A stretch of DNA of 64,000 nt from Mesocricetibacter intestinalis (GTDB lineage Bacteria; Pseudomonadota; Gammaproteobacteria; Enterobacterales; Pasteurellaceae). The stretch lies in assembly GCF_004363295.1 (NCBI RefSeq), contig NZ_SNYQ01000002.1, positions 329,598 through 393,597 of the forward strand, read 5' to 3'. A program made the position numbers and the translations under genes. This document shows, in pieces, positions 39,096 through 50,045 of the stretch. The stretch's first letter is position 1, and each line of letters begins with the position of its first letter. The notes beneath the pieces were generated by a model. It made no database searches. It had not been told where the DNA came from and was given only the letters and a program-made list of their open reading frames with translations.

Positions 39096-39986
39096 ATGAA
39101 AATAACCCTGAAACAACTCTCAGTTTTTACTACGGTTTACCGCACCGGTTCGGCAACATTAGCGGCGGAACAACTGGCGCTATCCCAATCGGCCGTCAGT
39201 AGCGCATTGCAGGAATTGGAGCGTCTGCTGGATACCCAGCTATTCGAACGTAACGGTAAGAAACTTATTGCTACCGAGGCGGCTCATAAGCTGTACCCTC
39301 AGGCAATTTCCGTGCTTTCTCAAGTCGCCGATATCGAAAATGAATTCAGGGAAAATAAAACCTGTTTGTATATTGGCGCCAGCAGTACCATAGGTAACTA
39401 TCTGCTACCGCCGTTAATTTCCGATTTTATGCGAGCATATCCGAATATTGAAATTATATTGCATGTCTATAATACGAAGGAAATCTGCTTAGGGTTAAAA
39501 AATTTCGACTATGATCTCGGTTTTATCGAAGGAATGAATAAATTTGATGAGTTGATTGCCCACCACTGGCGCCAAGACGAATTAACCCTATTCTCCGCAG
39601 CTCAAAGCCGTTTTTTACCAAACTGCAGCGATGAAATAGAGTTATCCGACCTGGCGCGAATCCCGCTGGTTTTACGTGAAAAAGGCTCCGGGACTCGGGA
39701 AACCATTGAACAGCTGATTCTAAGCCGCCTGAATGATTATCGGGTACTGCAGCTCAGTCATTCGGAAGCTATTAAACAGGCGGTCAGCTATGATTTCGGT
39801 ATCGGCTGCCTGTCCACTTCCGTTTTAGAAGATCCGGTTAAACTGGGCAAAATCCGCTGTTTTGGAATCAAAGGGCTGAAATTGCAGCGCAGCCTATGGT
39901 TGATCAGACACCGTAATAAACATATATCGCCGGCACTACAGAAATTTATTGATTTTTGCTACCGCACTTCCGCCCCCGAACAATAA
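39096..39986 (+). CDS. yeiE: LysR-family transcriptional regulator (YeiE-like)
   Basis: The N-terminal winged helix-turn-helix (about residues 3-62: LKQLSVFTTVYRTGSATLAA, QSAVSSALQELERLL, LFERNGKKL) is followed by a periplasmic-binding-protein-like effector domain (about 88-290), 296 residues in all. It is adjacent and divergent to yeiH, so it probably controls that gene and itself. In E. coli YeiE responds to sulfite; carrying that ligand over is inference. An uptake 9-mer overlaps codons near the C-terminus (39961). Confidence 0.9.
   Translation: MKITLKQLSVFTTVYRTGSATLAAEQLALSQSAVSSALQELERLLDTQLFERNGKKLIATEAAHKLYPQAISVLSQVADIENEFRENKTCLYIGASSTIGNYLLPPLISDFMRAYPNIEIILHVYNTKEICLGLKNFDYDLGFIEGMNKFDELIAHHWRQDELTLFSAAQSRFLPNCSDEIELSDLARIPLVLREKGSGTRETIEQLILSRLNDYRVLQLSHSEAIKQAVSYDFGIGCLSTSVLEDPVKLGKIRCFGIKGLKLQRSLWLIRHRNKHISPALQKFIDFCYRTSAPEQ
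39961..39969 (-). repeat. DNA uptake signal sequence at the 3' end of yeiE
   Basis: Exact ACCGCACTT on the plus strand, encoding residues close to the C-terminus. Confidence 0.8.
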
Positions 39987-39991
39987 TACAA

Positions 39992-40033
39992 AAGCAATGA
40001 GTAGGGCTAAAATATTTCCCTTTAGCCTTGCTT
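39992..40033. terminator. Nested hairpin between convergent yeiE and arsC
   Basis: Inner stem GGCTAAA/TTTAGCC (40005-40011 and 40021-40027) within outer arms AAGCAA/TTGCTT (39992-39997 and 40028-40033), overlapping the arsC stop. No long T run, so function as a terminator is uncertain. Confidence 0.45.
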
Positions 40034-40394
40034 ATTCCACCGGCGCAAGAATTTCTTCGACTTTTTCCGGCGGACGGCATAAACGCGTACCTAAAGGCGT
40101 AACCACAATGGGGCGATTGATTAAAATAGGATATTGCAGCATAAAGTCTATCAGCTGCTCATCGCTGAAGCTATTCTGTGCCAATCCCAGTTTTTCATAG
40201 GGTTCGACATTATTGCGCATCAATTCCCGTACGCTAATTCCCATATCCCGAATCATGTCGCTGAGCTGTTCCCTGCTCGGCGGCGTTTCCAGATAATACA
40301 CCACCTTGGGTTCTAATCCGCGACTACGCAGGATTTCCAGGGTTTTGCGCGAACTTCCGCAAGCTGGATTATGATAAATAGTAATTTCAGTCAT
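40032..40394 (-). CDS. arsC: ArsC-family arsenate reductase-like protein
   Basis: Thioredoxin-fold protein of the glutaredoxin-dependent arsenate reductase family, 120 residues. The catalytic Cys12 is in YHNPACGSSRKT, followed by the family Arg-containing segments and NRPIVVTPLGTRLCRPPEKV near the C-terminus. No arsR or arsB genes adjoin it, so a role in arsenic resistance is not supported by context; it may be the YfgD-like housekeeping member. It is convergent with yeiE. Confidence 0.88.
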   Translation of the reverse strand: MTEITIYHNPACGSSRKTLEILRSRGLEPKVVYYLETPPSREQLSDMIRDMGISVRELMRNNVEPYEKLGLAQNSFSDEQLIDFMLQYPILINRPIVVTPLGTRLCRPPEKVEEILAPVE

Positions 40395-40526
40395 GATAAA
40401 ACTCCTTTAGCCTATGGGATGAAAACATCACGGTTATATGTAGAATAGCGCCTCGGAAAGTATAGAGGAAGAACATCGTTCCGCCAACAGGAAAGGGGGG
40501 ACTTTTAACCGGGTTTTCCGTTCCAA

Positions 40527-40557
40527 TAAAAAACTCCCCCGGCAAAAACAGGGGGAG
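40527..40557 (-). terminator. asnA terminator
   Basis: 7-bp stem CTCCCCC/GGGGGAG (40534-40540 and 40551-40557) followed on the minus strand by UUUUUUAUU, 35 bp past the asnA stop. Confidence 0.9.
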
Positions 40558-40591
40558 AATGCTAATTTTACTTCTCGGAATAACCCTTGCT

Positions 40592-41584
40592 TTACAGGAT
40601 ATTCTCGAAGCTTTCCATAACGGATTTCGGCCATACGCTGGATTGCACTTCGCCGATATGTTTTTTCTGTAGCAGTAACATAACCAGACGGGACTGCCCG
40701 ATACCGCCGCCGATAGAAAGCGGCAGGCGACCATTGATTAAGTCCTGATGCCAATCGAATTTCAGTCGATCTTCGTCATGAGTAATGGCAAGTTGTTTGC
40801 GCAACGCCGCTTCATCTACGCGGATCCCCATAGAAGAAAGTTCGAAGGCGCGTTCCAGCACAGGGTTCCAGACTAGAATATCTCCGTTCAGCCCTTTATA
40901 ATCCCCTTCCGAAACCGTGGTCCAGTCATCATAATCCGGCGCACGGATATCATGCGGTTTACCGTCCGGTAATACGCCGCCGATACCAATTAAAAATACC
41001 GCACCGTATTTTTTACAAATGGCGTTTTCACGCTCCTTATCATTCATACCAGGATATTCGGCAGCTAAATCTTCACTATGAATAAATGTGATTTGTTCCG
41101 GCAGGAAAGGAGTTAAACCGAATTTTTTGCTGACCGCTTGTTCGGTTTCCAGCATCGCCGCATAAATTGCGCGTACCGTCTGTTTTAAATAAGCGAGGTT
41201 ACGCTGACCCTGCGGAATAACCTTTTCCCAGTCCCATTGATCCACATAAACGGAATGGGTCTGATCCAAACTGTCTTCATCGGGACGCAGCGCTTTCATA
41301 TGGACGAACAGCCCTTCTCCCTCACCGAATCCGAAACGGGCAAGAGTGTGCCGTTTCCATTTAGCCAGCGAATGTACTACTTCGAATACCGCTTCGGGAA
41401 TCTGTTTTACATTTACCTGTACCGCTTTTTCTTTACCTGAAAGATTATCCTGAATACCGTTACCCACCTGACTTAAAATCGGTCCCTGAACCTCAACCAA
41501 ACCTAAATGTTCGGCTAATTTCTGGGTGAATGTGTTTTTAGCAAAACTAATTTCTTGTTGTTGTAAAATAAATGACTTTTTCAT
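40592..41584 (-). CDS. asnA: Aspartate-ammonia ligase (asparagine synthetase A)
   Basis: Makes asparagine from aspartate, ammonia and ATP using a class II synthetase fold. The start at ATG 41584 (AAGG upstream, [16 protein letters not shown]) gives 330 residues, equal to E. coli AsnA; an upstream in-frame start at 41617 would add 11 unrelated residues. Motifs: [36 protein letters not shown] and the C-terminal [18 protein letters not shown]. The AT-rich upstream region may carry an AsnC-type site, but no asnC gene is adjacent. Confidence 0.97.
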   Translation of the reverse strand: MKKSFILQQQEISFAKNTFTQKLAEHLGLVEVQGPILSQVGNGIQDNLSGKEKAVQVNVKQIPEAVFEVVHSLAKWKRHTLARFGFGEGEGLFVHMKALRPDEDSLDQTHSVYVDQWDWEKVIPQGQRNLAYLKQTVRAIYAAMLETEQAVSKKFGLTPFLPEQITFIHSEDLAAEYPGMNDKERENAICKKYGAVFLIGIGGVLPDGKPHDIRAPDYDDWTTVSEGDYKGLNGDILVWNPVLERAFELSSMGIRVDEAALRKQLAITHDEDRLKFDWHQDLINGRLPLSIGGGIGQSRLVMLLLQKKHIGEVQSSVWPKSVMESFENIL

Positions 41585-41880
41585 TCCCTTACCTTTTGCA
41601 TGATTTGTAGTTAGCAATAAATAAATTCGTTAAGGATTATTTAACACAACGCTCAATAAATCAATATATTTTTAACAATAAAGCCAATCAATAATAAAAT
41701 ATTTAATAAAATATTATATTTTTTAAATTATTTTCATTTTTAATTAAACTATGGGCATTATTTCTGCGTAAACCCCAGTAAATCATTCCGAATAAGGGGG
41801 GAATAAAAAGAAGGAAAAGAAGGAAAATAAAGAATTAAAGGTTGAAGCGCACTGCACTGCTGTTTTTTACTGCCTCTGTT
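41585..41880. other. AT-rich non-coding gap upstream of asnA
   Basis: No gene visible. About 41640-41760 is very AT-rich and probably holds the asnA promoter; 41790-41840 is a purine-rich tract (repeated GGAAAA/GAAGG). No clear terminator of uvrC could be identified. Confidence 0.6.
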
Positions 41881-43710
41881 TTAGCCGTTTTTCACCGCAT
41901 CATATATTTTTTGCGCTAATGCGGCGGAAATACCCGGTACGGAAGCGATTTCATCCGCCGTAGCATTTTTCACCCCTTGCATACCGCCGAGATATTTAAG
42001 CAATGCCTGACGGCGTTTAGCTCCGACCCCGGCAATACTCTCCAATCCGCTGCGGGTAAATACTTTCTGGCGCTTATTACGATGGCCGGTAATCGCATGG
42101 CGGTGGCTTTCATCACGAATATGCTGAATCAGATGCAGCGCCAGGCTATCCGGCGGTAGGTTAATTTCTTGTTGTGAGGCGGACAAAATCAGGGTTTCCA
42201 GACCGGCTTTACGATCTACTCCCTTAGCAACCCCGATAAGTTGCGGACGCTGTTTATCCCAGCTGACCTCCATTTCCCGAAAAACCTGCAAAGCTCTGTT
42301 TAACTGCCCTTTACCGCCGTCAATAAAAATAATATCGGGAATTTTTTCCGCTTCCAGTTCCCGTTCATAACGTTTGCGTAATGCCTGTTCCATGGCCGCA
42401 TAGTCATCACCGCCGGTAATGCCTTCGATATTAAAGCGGCGATAATCGGATTTCAGCGGTCCCTCGGCATTGAATACCACGCAGGAAGCAATGGTCTGCT
42501 GTCCCATAGTATGGCTGATATCAAAGCATTCCATCCGAGCAATCTTTTCCAGCCCTAGCAGTTCGCACAGCGCTTTGTAACGTTCATGAATAAGAGAGGA
42601 CTGCTTTAATCTGACCGTAAGTGCCGCCTCCGCATTCATTCGGGCCAGCTTCAAATATTTGCTTTTCTCTCCCCTCACCTTTTCCTGCACACTGACCTTT
42701 CTTCCCGCCTGTGCCGATAACAATGTTTCCAGCGCCGCTTTTTCTTCCAACGGGCGATCCGAGATAATCTGTTCCGGGATACTTCTGCCCTGATAGCCCT
42801 GTAAATAAAACTGTCCTACAAAGGTTTGCGTCAGTTCGGATAAATCCGTATTGGCAGGTACCTTAGGGAAATAACTGCGATTACCCAGAACCTTCCCCTG
42901 ACGGATAAATAATACCTGTACGCAAGCGATGCCGTGCCGATAAACAATAGAAAGAATATCCATATCTTCTTGGCGTTCGCTGGAAACAAATTGTTTTTCT
43001 ACGACTGCACGCACGGATTGAATCTGATCGCGAATACGCGCCGCTTCCTCAAAATTCAGCTGTGCGCTGGCTCTTTCCATTTTTTCAATCAGGTGATCCA
43101 ATACCTGCTGATCTTTACCCTGTAGGAATAAGCGGGCAAAACTCACTTGCTGTGCGTATTCCTCATCGCTAACATAGCCCGGCACGCAAGGCGCGCAACA
43201 ACGCTTAATCTGATATTGTAAACAGGGTCTGGAACGATTGGCATATACGGAATTTTCACATTGCCGCACGGGAAACAGTTTTTGCAGTAAGGACAGGGTT
43301 TCACGCACCGCACCGGCATGGGGATAAGGCCCAAAGTATTCACCCGCCGCCTTTTTGCTGCCGCGATAGGCGCTAATACGCGGATGGCGTTCTTTGCTCA
43401 GTAAAATATAGGGATAGGATTTATCGTCGCGTAATAATACGTTATAGCGCGGCTGATAGGTTTTAATATAATTATGTTCCAGCAGTAACGCTTCCGTTTC
43501 CGAACTGGTGATGGTGGTTTCTATCCGCCGAATCGAGGCCACCAGCACTTCGGTTTTTTTGCTGTTTAATTTGGTACGGAAATAGCTGGACAGACGCTTT
43601 TTCAGATCCTTGGCTTTACCCACGTAAATCACCTGATCCTTATCGTCATACATACGATAGACCCCGGGTTCATGGCTCACGTCCGCTAAAAAGCGTTTAG
43701 AATCAAACAT
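41881..43710 (-). CDS. uvrC: Excinuclease ABC subunit C
   Basis: Makes the 3' and 5' incisions around UvrAB-bound lesions. The 609 residues contain an N-terminal GIY-YIG nuclease ([25 protein letters not shown]), a Cys-rich region ([13 protein letters not shown]), the UVR domain for UvrB contact (about 200-235), the RNase H-like nuclease ([20 protein letters not shown]) and the C-terminal helix-hairpin-helix pair ([29 protein letters not shown]). It lies 35 bp after kdsB on the same strand and may be read from the msbA-kdsB transcript. Confidence 0.98.
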   Translation of the reverse strand: MFDSKRFLADVSHEPGVYRMYDDKDQVIYVGKAKDLKKRLSSYFRTKLNSKKTEVLVASIRRIETTITSSETEALLLEHNYIKTYQPRYNVLLRDDKSYPYILLSKERHPRISAYRGSKKAAGEYFGPYPHAGAVRETLSLLQKLFPVRQCENSVYANRSRPCLQYQIKRCCAPCVPGYVSDEEYAQQVSFARLFLQGKDQQVLDHLIEKMERASAQLNFEEAARIRDQIQSVRAVVEKQFVSSERQEDMDILSIVYRHGIACVQVLFIRQGKVLGNRSYFPKVPANTDLSELTQTFVGQFYLQGYQGRSIPEQIISDRPLEEKAALETLLSAQAGRKVSVQEKVRGEKSKYLKLARMNAEAALTVRLKQSSLIHERYKALCELLGLEKIARMECFDISHTMGQQTIASCVVFNAEGPLKSDYRRFNIEGITGGDDYAAMEQALRKRYERELEAEKIPDIIFIDGGKGQLNRALQVFREMEVSWDKQRPQLIGVAKGVDRKAGLETLILSASQQEINLPPDSLALHLIQHIRDESHRHAITGHRNKRQKVFTRSGLESIAGVGAKRRQALLKYLGGMQGVKNATADEIASVPGISAALAQKIYDAVKNG

Positions 43711-43745
43711 AATTTCCGTCGAATCGCCCGTCCGCTAAAGTTATT

Positions 43746-44519
43746 TTAAGCCAGAATAGCTCTGACTTTTTCCAAATCTTCCGGCGTATCAACACCTACC
43801 GCCGGCACTTCCTGCGCCAGTTCCACATGGATCTTCTCGCCGTACCAAAGTACGCGCAGCTGCTCCAGACTTTCAATCTGTTCCAATGCGGTCGGCGCCC
43901 ATTGGACATATTGCTTAATAAACCCGGCACGATAGGCATAAATACCGATATGGCGGCGATAATGGCGGCTTAATTCGGTAGCGGATAAAGGCGATTCTGC
44001 CTGTCCTAAGGCAGTAAAACGATCCCGATTCCAAGGAATAACGGCGCGGGAAAAATATAACACATAGCCGTTCTTATCGGTTACCACCTTAACTACATTA
44101 GGATTAAACAGTTCTTCCGCCTCCTGAATTTCCACCGCCAAGCTGGCCATATTCACCTTGAAGCGGCTTAGATTACGGGCCACTTGAGCAACGATACAAG
44201 GCGGAATCAGAGGTTCATCCCCTTGAATATTAACAATCACTTCCTCATCTCCCAGCGCCAGCTTTTCCACCACTTCCGCCAAGCGTTCGGTACCCGAACG
44301 ATGTGCTTCCGAAGTCATGCACACTTCGGCGCCGAAAGCCTGTGCCGCCGCTTGTACCTGGGAATGATCCGTGGCGATAATGACACGCTCCGCCCCGGAT
44401 AATAGGGCTTGTTCCCATACATGCCGGATCATAGGTTTACCGCAAATATCCGCTAAGGGTTTACCCGGTAAGCGGGTAGAAGCATAGCGGGCGGGAATAA
44501 TTACTGTAAATTTTGTCAT
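43746..44519 (-). CDS. kdsB: 3-deoxy-manno-octulosonate cytidylyltransferase
   Basis: Activates Kdo as CMP-Kdo for lipopolysaccharide inner core synthesis. The 257 residues have the nucleotide-binding start [28 protein letters not shown] with the catalytic Asp, and [11 protein letters not shown]. The start is one base after the ycaR stop, so translation is coupled. The order msbA-lpxK-ycaR-kdsB matches E. coli apart from ycaQ. Confidence 0.98.
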   Translation of the reverse strand: MTKFTVIIPARYASTRLPGKPLADICGKPMIRHVWEQALLSGAERVIIATDHSQVQAAAQAFGAEVCMTSEAHRSGTERLAEVVEKLALGDEEVIVNIQGDEPLIPPCIVAQVARNLSRFKVNMASLAVEIQEAEELFNPNVVKVVTDKNGYVLYFSRAVIPWNRDRFTALGQAESPLSATELSRHYRRHIGIYAYRAGFIKQYVQWAPTALEQIESLEQLRVLWYGEKIHVELAQEVPAVGVDTPEDLEKVRAILA

Positions 44520-44520
44520 T

Positions 44521-44763
44521 TTATTCTTTTTCTCGGGAATAATTATTTATAGGTTGATTACAATCTTCATCTTCACATAAAGAAAAGGCATATTCGGGAA
44601 GCAATACGGGAATACCCTTTTCTATGGGAAATCCGATTCGCTCGAATTTGCACAGCAGTCGTCCCTTGTCCCGATCATAAGCAAGCCGTCCCTGGCAGCA
44701 GGGACAGGCGATAATTTCCAGTAAGCGTCCGTCGATTTTTCGGTTAGCGCCGTCCTTCCCCAT
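44521..44763 (-). CDS. ycaR: Trm112-like zinc-ribbon protein YcaR (UPF0434), extended
   Basis: Small protein of the Trm112/UPF0434 family, found between lpxK and kdsB in many gammaproteobacteria. The core [15 protein letters not shown]...[22 protein letters not shown] is intact. At 80 residues it is longer than the ~60-residue E. coli protein, with an N-terminal [10 protein letters not shown] stretch and a C-terminal tail carrying two more Cys ([10 protein letters not shown]). GGAGAG supports the ATG at 44763. The bacterial function is not established. Confidence 0.9.
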   Translation of the reverse strand: MGKDGANRKIDGRLLEIIACPCCQGRLAYDRDKGRLLCKFERIGFPIEKGIPVLLPEYAFSLCEDEDCNQPINNYSREKE

Positions 44764-44795
44764 TATATGCTCTCTCCAGAACGATAGTTGCCCGC

Positions 44796-45782
44796 TTATG
44801 CCTTCGGCTCGGATTTAGTACAGAGCGCGGAAATCTTCTCCAGTAGCGCCCTTGTCCGCTCACCGTCGATTTCCGCCTCCACCGGAACATACCACCAGTT
44901 TTCCCGGGCGAAAGCACGACATTTCACCGCATCTTTTTCTGTCATAAAGAGCGGTAAATTCTGCTCAACTTTTTTTAGTAACTCGGGACTGAATTGTTGG
45001 TGATCCTGAAATGAATGGCTATCGCGCAGGCGGATATTCAATCCCTTCAGCATATTGAAAAAACGCTGCGGATTTCCGATTCCGGCAATGGCGACCACCT
45101 CGTCAAATTCACTCAGTAAACGTTTTTCCCGCCGACACAGATTAACTGCATAATGTGCCGCCAAACGCATTAAACAATCCGTATAGGCATTAGTACCGCC
45201 GTTACCAATCACTAAATCCACTTCCGCCAGCCGCTGCGGCAACTCGCGCAAAGGCCCCGCCGGCAACAACAAGCCGTTACCCAATCCGCGTTCGGCATCC
45301 ATCACCACGATTTCTATATCACGTTGTAAGCGGTAATGTTGGAGTCCGTCATCGCTGATAATTAGATCCGGCTTTCCTCGTTCCAGCAGTAATTCGATCG
45401 CCTCTTGCCGATTCGCGGAAATTACGACGGGAACGCCGGTTCTCGTTGCGATAAGCACGGGTTCGTCCCCTCCCCGGCGCGGATCCGTATCCGCCGTAAC
45501 CCATAGCGGGTAATGTTCGGCTTTGCTGCCGTAGCCGCGTGAAATCACGGCGACCGATAAACCTTTCCGGCTTAATTGCTGCGCCAACCAGATCACTACC
45601 GGGGTTTTACCGTTTCCGCCTACGGACAGATTACCCACCACAATAACAGGTACGGGAGCGCGGTAAGAAGCAAAGATACCCGCTTTAAAACAAAGGCGCC
45701 GCACGGCGCTGATGGCACGAAACAAACAGGAAAAAGGGAGCAGCAAATAAGCGATTTTCGAATTTTGATACCAAAAGTGCAT
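44796..45782 (-). CDS. lpxK: Tetraacyldisaccharide 4'-kinase
   Basis: Inner-membrane-associated kinase that adds the 4'-phosphate to the lipid A precursor (lipid IVA formation). The 328 residues have an N-terminal hydrophobic segment (about 10-30), the P-loop [14 protein letters not shown] (about 50-63), ISRGYGSK and [21 protein letters not shown]. It follows msbA with a 60-bp gap that contains a GC-rich hairpin. Confidence 0.97.
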   Translation of the reverse strand: MHFWYQNSKIAYLLLPFSCLFRAISAVRRLCFKAGIFASYRAPVPVIVVGNLSVGGNGKTPVVIWLAQQLSRKGLSVAVISRGYGSKAEHYPLWVTADTDPRRGGDEPVLIATRTGVPVVISANRQEAIELLLERGKPDLIISDDGLQHYRLQRDIEIVVMDAERGLGNGLLLPAGPLRELPQRLAEVDLVIGNGGTNAYTDCLMRLAAHYAVNLCRREKRLLSEFDEVVAIAGIGNPQRFFNMLKGLNIRLRDSHSFQDHQQFSPELLKKVEQNLPLFMTEKDAVKCRAFARENWWYVPVEAEIDGERTRALLEKISALCTKSEPKA

Positions 45783-45803
45783 ATAACTCCCCCGATTGAT
45801 AAA

Positions 45804-45821
45804 GGGCGCTGCAATGCGCCC
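45804..45821 (-). other. Intercistronic hairpin between msbA and lpxK
   Basis: 6-bp stem GGGCGC/GCGCCC with a 6-nt loop, followed on the minus strand by UUUAUC. It may give partial termination or stabilise the msbA message. Confidence 0.45.
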
Positions 45822-45842
45822 GCTCCTATAGCAATAATGACC

Positions 45843-47591
45843 TTAGCGACCAAACTGCATAGAATGAAGCTGTCGGTAGATACCGCCCTGTTCCAGTAAG
45901 GTGCGATGATTGCCCCGCTCTTTAATTTCACCCTGATCAATCACCAGAATTTCATCCGCATTTTCAATGGTGGATAGGCGATGGGCGATTACCAGCACGG
46001 TACGATCCTTTTGCAATTCCGCCAAGGCCGCCTGAATCGCGCGTTCGGATTCCGTATCCAACGCGGAAGTGGCTTCATCTAAAATTAACACCGGCGCATT
46101 ACGCAATAAAGCTCGAGCGATCGCCAAACGCTGGCGTTGGCCGCCGGATAAACTGGCGCCGTTTTCACCGATCACCGTATCCAGCCCGTTATCCAATTTT
46201 TCGATAAATTCCATCGCATGCGCTGCGGTTGCCGCCGCAATAATCTGCTCTCTGCTGTATTTATCCTGCGCTGCATAAGCGATGTTATTGGCAATGGTAT
46301 CATCGAATAAATGGACTTGCTGCGAAACCAGGGAACATTGGTTGCGCAGATTTTCCAAACGATAATCCTGAATATTGACGCCGTCCAGTAAGATTTCGCC
46401 CTGATCCGCATCGTAAAAACGGGTCAGCAAACTGGCGATGGTAGATTTTCCGGAACCGGAACGCCCCACCAGTGCCAGCGTTTTACCGCTCGGAATGCGA
46501 AAACTCATATGGCTAAGGGCGGGACTATCCTTACCCTGGTAGGAAAAAGATACGTTTTTAAACTCAACTTCGCCGCGTACCCGCTCCGTTACATAAGTCC
46601 CCTTATCCTTTTCCGTTTCCATATCCAGAATTTGAAACAAGGTCTGGCAAGCCGCCATACCGCGCTGAAATTGGGAATTTACATTGGTGAGGGATTTTAG
46701 CGGACGCATCATTGCCAGCATAGAAGAAAATACCACGGTAAATGAACCCGCCGTCAGATTTTCGCTCATCACGGAGGGGAAGGTGGCTAAAAACAACACG
46801 GCAGACAGCGCCAAAGAAGCGATAATCTGTACCACAGGATCAATAATACCGTCGGCAACCACCATTTTCATCCCTTTCCGGCGCATACTGTTACTGACTT
46901 CGTTAAAGCGTTCTTCTTCCACTTTCTGACCGCCGAAGGATAGCACCACCTTATGCCCTTTCAGCATTTGTTCGGTGGTGGCAGTAAGATCTCCCATGGA
47001 GTTTTGAATATTGCGACTTAATTCTCGAAATTTTTTCGATACGATTCCGATGAGCACGCCTATTATCGGCGCCAGTATGAATAAAATAATAGACAATTGC
47101 CAGCTGGTAGCTATCATCACACAAAATAGGGAAATAATGTACACCCCTTCGCGTACAATGGTTACCAAGGCGCCGGAAGAGGAATTAGCCACCATTTCGC
47201 TGTCGTAGGTAACGCGCGATAGCAAGCGTCCGCTGGAATTTTGATCGAAAAAACTGACCGGCATATACATTAAATGCTTAAATAAGCGCCGGCGCATAAT
47301 CATCACCACTTTCCCCGATACCCAAGACAGACAATAGGTAGAAATAAAGCTGGTTAAACCGCGCAGAATAATGATAAATATCACCAATACCGCCATTAAG
47401 CGCAGGAAATCGTGATCCTTGGCGCCGAAGCCTTCGTCCAGTAAGGGTTTAAGCAGATAAATTAATCCGGAATCGGTGAGCGCATTCAGAACCAGCGCTG
47501 CTGCTGCGGCTACCAGTCCCATTTTAAAAGGCGCTATTGTGGGCCATAGGCGTTTAAAGGTTTGTAAAGTAGAAAGATCTTTTTCTAGCAT
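45843..47591 (-). CDS. msbA: Lipid A export ATP-binding/permease protein MsbA
   Basis: Homodimeric ABC flippase moving core-lipid A across the inner membrane. The start at ATG 47591 ([17 protein letters not shown]) gives 582 residues, equal to E. coli MsbA; the in-frame start at 47633 would add a non-homologous 14-residue leader. Six transmembrane helices fill residues ~20-310, then the nucleotide domain with Walker [11 protein letters not shown], signature [15 protein letters not shown], Walker [13 protein letters not shown] and switch AHRLSTI. Confidence 0.98.
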   Translation of the reverse strand: MLEKDLSTLQTFKRLWPTIAPFKMGLVAAAAALVLNALTDSGLIYLLKPLLDEGFGAKDHDFLRLMAVLVIFIIILRGLTSFISTYCLSWVSGKVVMIMRRRLFKHLMYMPVSFFDQNSSGRLLSRVTYDSEMVANSSSGALVTIVREGVYIISLFCVMIATSWQLSIILFILAPIIGVLIGIVSKKFRELSRNIQNSMGDLTATTEQMLKGHKVVLSFGGQKVEEERFNEVSNSMRRKGMKMVVADGIIDPVVQIIASLALSAVLFLATFPSVMSENLTAGSFTVVFSSMLAMMRPLKSLTNVNSQFQRGMAACQTLFQILDMETEKDKGTYVTERVRGEVEFKNVSFSYQGKDSPALSHMSFRIPSGKTLALVGRSGSGKSTIASLLTRFYDADQGEILLDGVNIQDYRLENLRNQCSLVSQQVHLFDDTIANNIAYAAQDKYSREQIIAAATAAHAMEFIEKLDNGLDTVIGENGASLSGGQRQRLAIARALLRNAPVLILDEATSALDTESERAIQAALAELQKDRTVLVIAHRLSTIENADEILVIDQGEIKERGNHRTLLEQGGIYRQLHSMQFGR

Positions 47592-47642
47592 CGGTGCTTC
47601 GCCTTCAGTCAAAAATAATGGCGCATTGTACATGATCTTTAT

Positions 47643-50045
47643 TTAATTATCCAAATCTCCCGCCGTCTTAACCGTGATTTTCTGCCGATACCAGGGCGAT
47701 TGTGCCGATCTGGCGGTTTGACTCAGCCATTTATCGGAATAAAAAAGTAGCGAAATCTGCCCGCTGTCCGCCGTATTATAAATTCGGCTGCCATATTCTT
47801 TCAGATTTTCTATAACTTCAGTATGGGGAAAGCGCCAACGGTTATAAGCACCGGCGGAAATCAAGGCTATATGGGGACGGGTTTCCGCCAGCAAAGCCCG
47901 CCCGGTAGAGGTTCGGCTGCCATGATGCCCCACCTGCAGCACATCGATTTTTCCCAAACCGGATAAAAAGCGTCTTTCGGCGGCAAGATCCGCGTCGCCC
48001 GTCAGCAATATACGATGGCGGCCATCTTCGATTAACAATACGCAAGAATCCGTATTCCTCGCTCTTAAAGGCGTACTATGCGGCGATAAGCTCCTAAAAC
48101 GCAGGCCGCGCCATTGCCATTCTTGTCCGGCAAGGCAAAAAGTGCGGTTATTTTTAGCATAGTTTTTTTTAGATGCCTGCATTACCGCCAGCTCAGGATA
48201 GCGCTGTAGAATATGCGCCGCTCCGCCGGCATGATCATTATCATCATGGCTTAGGATCAATAACTCGAGGCGAATTCCTTGTCGCTGCAGATAAGGGATA
48301 ATCTCGGTACGGGCCATACTGCCGGTCGCCCAAGCGGCGCCGGTATCATATAACAGAGCGGCTTGATTTTTAACAATCAGAGTTGCCTGCCCTTGACCTA
48401 CATCCAGGGTTTCCAAGCGCCATTGGGCGGGATTCGCCTCGGCACGCAACAAAGTCCACACACAATACAGCATAAGCCCCACACCGCCCATAAGTAAGCT
48501 GCTAAATTCCCGTTTCGGTAAACTGCGTTCGAATTTTAAATGAATTGTTTTCGGCCGTCGGATTAACAAGGGCGGCGTTCTTCTTTTCCGCCCGTACAAT
48601 CCGTATAACAACAAGCAAAAAATAAAACTGCAGCTTAATGTAATAAGCATAACCTCGCGTTCAGTCAGTGCCGGAGCTGCCCTATCCCAAACCTGCAACA
48701 AGGCGATTGTCCGTTGCGCCAGACTATCCGCCAGTTGCCAGGACATCAGCGCTCCGCCGGTCAGTACCGCAAATAAAATTATGGGTACCAAAATCAAGCC
48801 GTACAGCGGTACCATCAATAAATTCGCCCATAAACCATAAACGGCAAAGGTACCGAAAACCAATACCTGAATCGGCGTAAATAAACAAACTAAGCCCAGT
48901 TGCAGATGGAAGGGCGCTAGAAACCGGCGTATCCCCTCCCTTAAGGGTTGTCCCCGCCATTCGAATAAATTTAGCGGACAAACCCGATACCAAAGTAACA
49001 AACAGGCAACAGCACCAACGGATAACCAGAAACTTTGAGACAACACCGCCAGAGGATCAAATAATAATAACAACCCTATCACACGTAAAAACAACCGCCA
49101 GGAGCCGCAATCGGCCCGGTACAGACGTAATCCGTAAAGACAAAGAAGAGCCAGCAAGGCGCGTTGCGTCGGTAGGCTAAAACCGGCCAGCCAGGCATAG
49201 GTCGCGGCCAAGGTCAGGCCGCATATCAGGGGCGGCAGCGGTCTTATCCAAGCCGAGGGTAAACAAAATTGCAAACATCTCCCCGCCGCCACCCCAATCA
49301 ACATGGCTAAGCCAATGTGCAAACCGGAAATCGCAATAAGATGGGCGGTATTGGTATGCCGAAATAATTGCAAAGTCGCCTCCGCCATTCGGCTGCGTTC
49401 GCCGAATCCCAACGCCAGCAGCAATCCCTGCTGCGCCAGCCCTTGCGTTTTTTTCTGCGCATCCTGCAAATATCGATGACGAAGGGAAAGATTTTGTTCC
49501 AACCTGAACGCATTTTTAACCCTTGCCGTTGCGCTGATTCCGTTGGCGAAAAACCACTTTTGCCGATCAAATCCGCCTTGATTCAGTCTGGCGGCAACAG
49601 GTTTTAACCTCAGGTATCCCCGCCATAACTCACCGCTTTGTACGCTTTGCTTCAGATTCCAATGCAGATAGATACGCTGTGCAGGCAAGCCCGGGCGCGG
49701 CTCGCTAAGTACAATCAACCTTTGATAATCCCCTTGAGAGAGAATAGTTTCAATTCGGAAATCCAGCTGAACTTCAGCGCCGAAATTCTCCGGCAGGCGA
49801 GCCAGTTGCAACAGAGATAGCGCCTGCCCATGAAAATAGAAAGGCAGACAAAACATAACAGCCAAGGGCAGTAAGTTCCGAGGGGAAATATAGTTCAGGC
49901 TTATAATCACAATGAGCAAAAGCACTAAAGCCGGCAAGGGGCTCAACAGTTGCCGCCAATCCAACAGCCAACCCTCCGGCACCAGAAATAACGAATAAGC
50001 CCAGCCGATAATCCATAAGGCCGCCTTATCTATGCTGAACATCAT
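47643..50045 (-). CDS. comEC: ComEC/Rec2 family DNA uptake channel
   Basis: Inner-membrane channel that carries single-stranded transforming DNA into the cytoplasm; called rec2 in H. influenzae, where it is required for transformation. From ATG 50045 the protein has 800 residues; the open frame extends to a TTG at 50117, which lacks a ribosome binding site. An N-terminal OB-like segment is followed by the Competence domain with about ten membrane helices (HLIAISGLHIGLAMLIGV) and a C-terminal metallo-beta-lactamase domain (LDVGQGQATLIV, LILSHDDNDHAGGA, DVLQVGHHGS). It is intact, so the strain is potentially transformable. An uptake 9-mer lies inside at 48140. Confidence 0.95.
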   Translation of the reverse strand: MMFSIDKAALWIIGWAYSLFLVPEGWLLDWRQLLSPLPALVLLLIVIISLNYISPRNLLPLAVMFCLPFYFHGQALSLLQLARLPENFGAEVQLDFRIETILSQGDYQRLIVLSEPRPGLPAQRIYLHWNLKQSVQSGELWRGYLRLKPVAARLNQGGFDRQKWFFANGISATARVKNAFRLEQNLSLRHRYLQDAQKKTQGLAQQGLLLALGFGERSRMAEATLQLFRHTNTAHLIAISGLHIGLAMLIGVAAGRCLQFCLPSAWIRPLPPLICGLTLAATYAWLAGFSLPTQRALLALLCLYGLRLYRADCGSWRLFLRVIGLLLLFDPLAVLSQSFWLSVGAVACLLLWYRVCPLNLFEWRGQPLREGIRRFLAPFHLQLGLVCLFTPIQVLVFGTFAVYGLWANLLMVPLYGLILVPIILFAVLTGGALMSWQLADSLAQRTIALLQVWDRAAPALTEREVMLITLSCSFIFCLLLYGLYGRKRRTPPLLIRRPKTIHLKFERSLPKREFSSLLMGGVGLMLYCVWTLLRAEANPAQWRLETLDVGQGQATLIVKNQAALLYDTGAAWATGSMARTEIIPYLQRQGIRLELLILSHDDNDHAGGAAHILQRYPELAVMQASKKNYAKNNRTFCLAGQEWQWRGLRFRSLSPHSTPLRARNTDSCVLLIEDGRHRILLTGDADLAAERRFLSGLGKIDVLQVGHHGSRTSTGRALLAETRPHIALISAGAYNRWRFPHTEVIENLKEYGSRIYNTADSGQISLLFYSDKWLSQTARSAQSPWYRQKITVKTAGDLDN
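48140..48148 (+). repeat. DNA uptake signal sequence inside comEC
   Basis: Exact AAGTGCGGT within the uptake-channel gene itself. Confidence 0.8.

Noticed and set aside
40387..40754. Open frames downstream of and within asnA
   Set aside because: They cover the asnA 3' end and its terminator in the wrong frames, with no homology or start signals.
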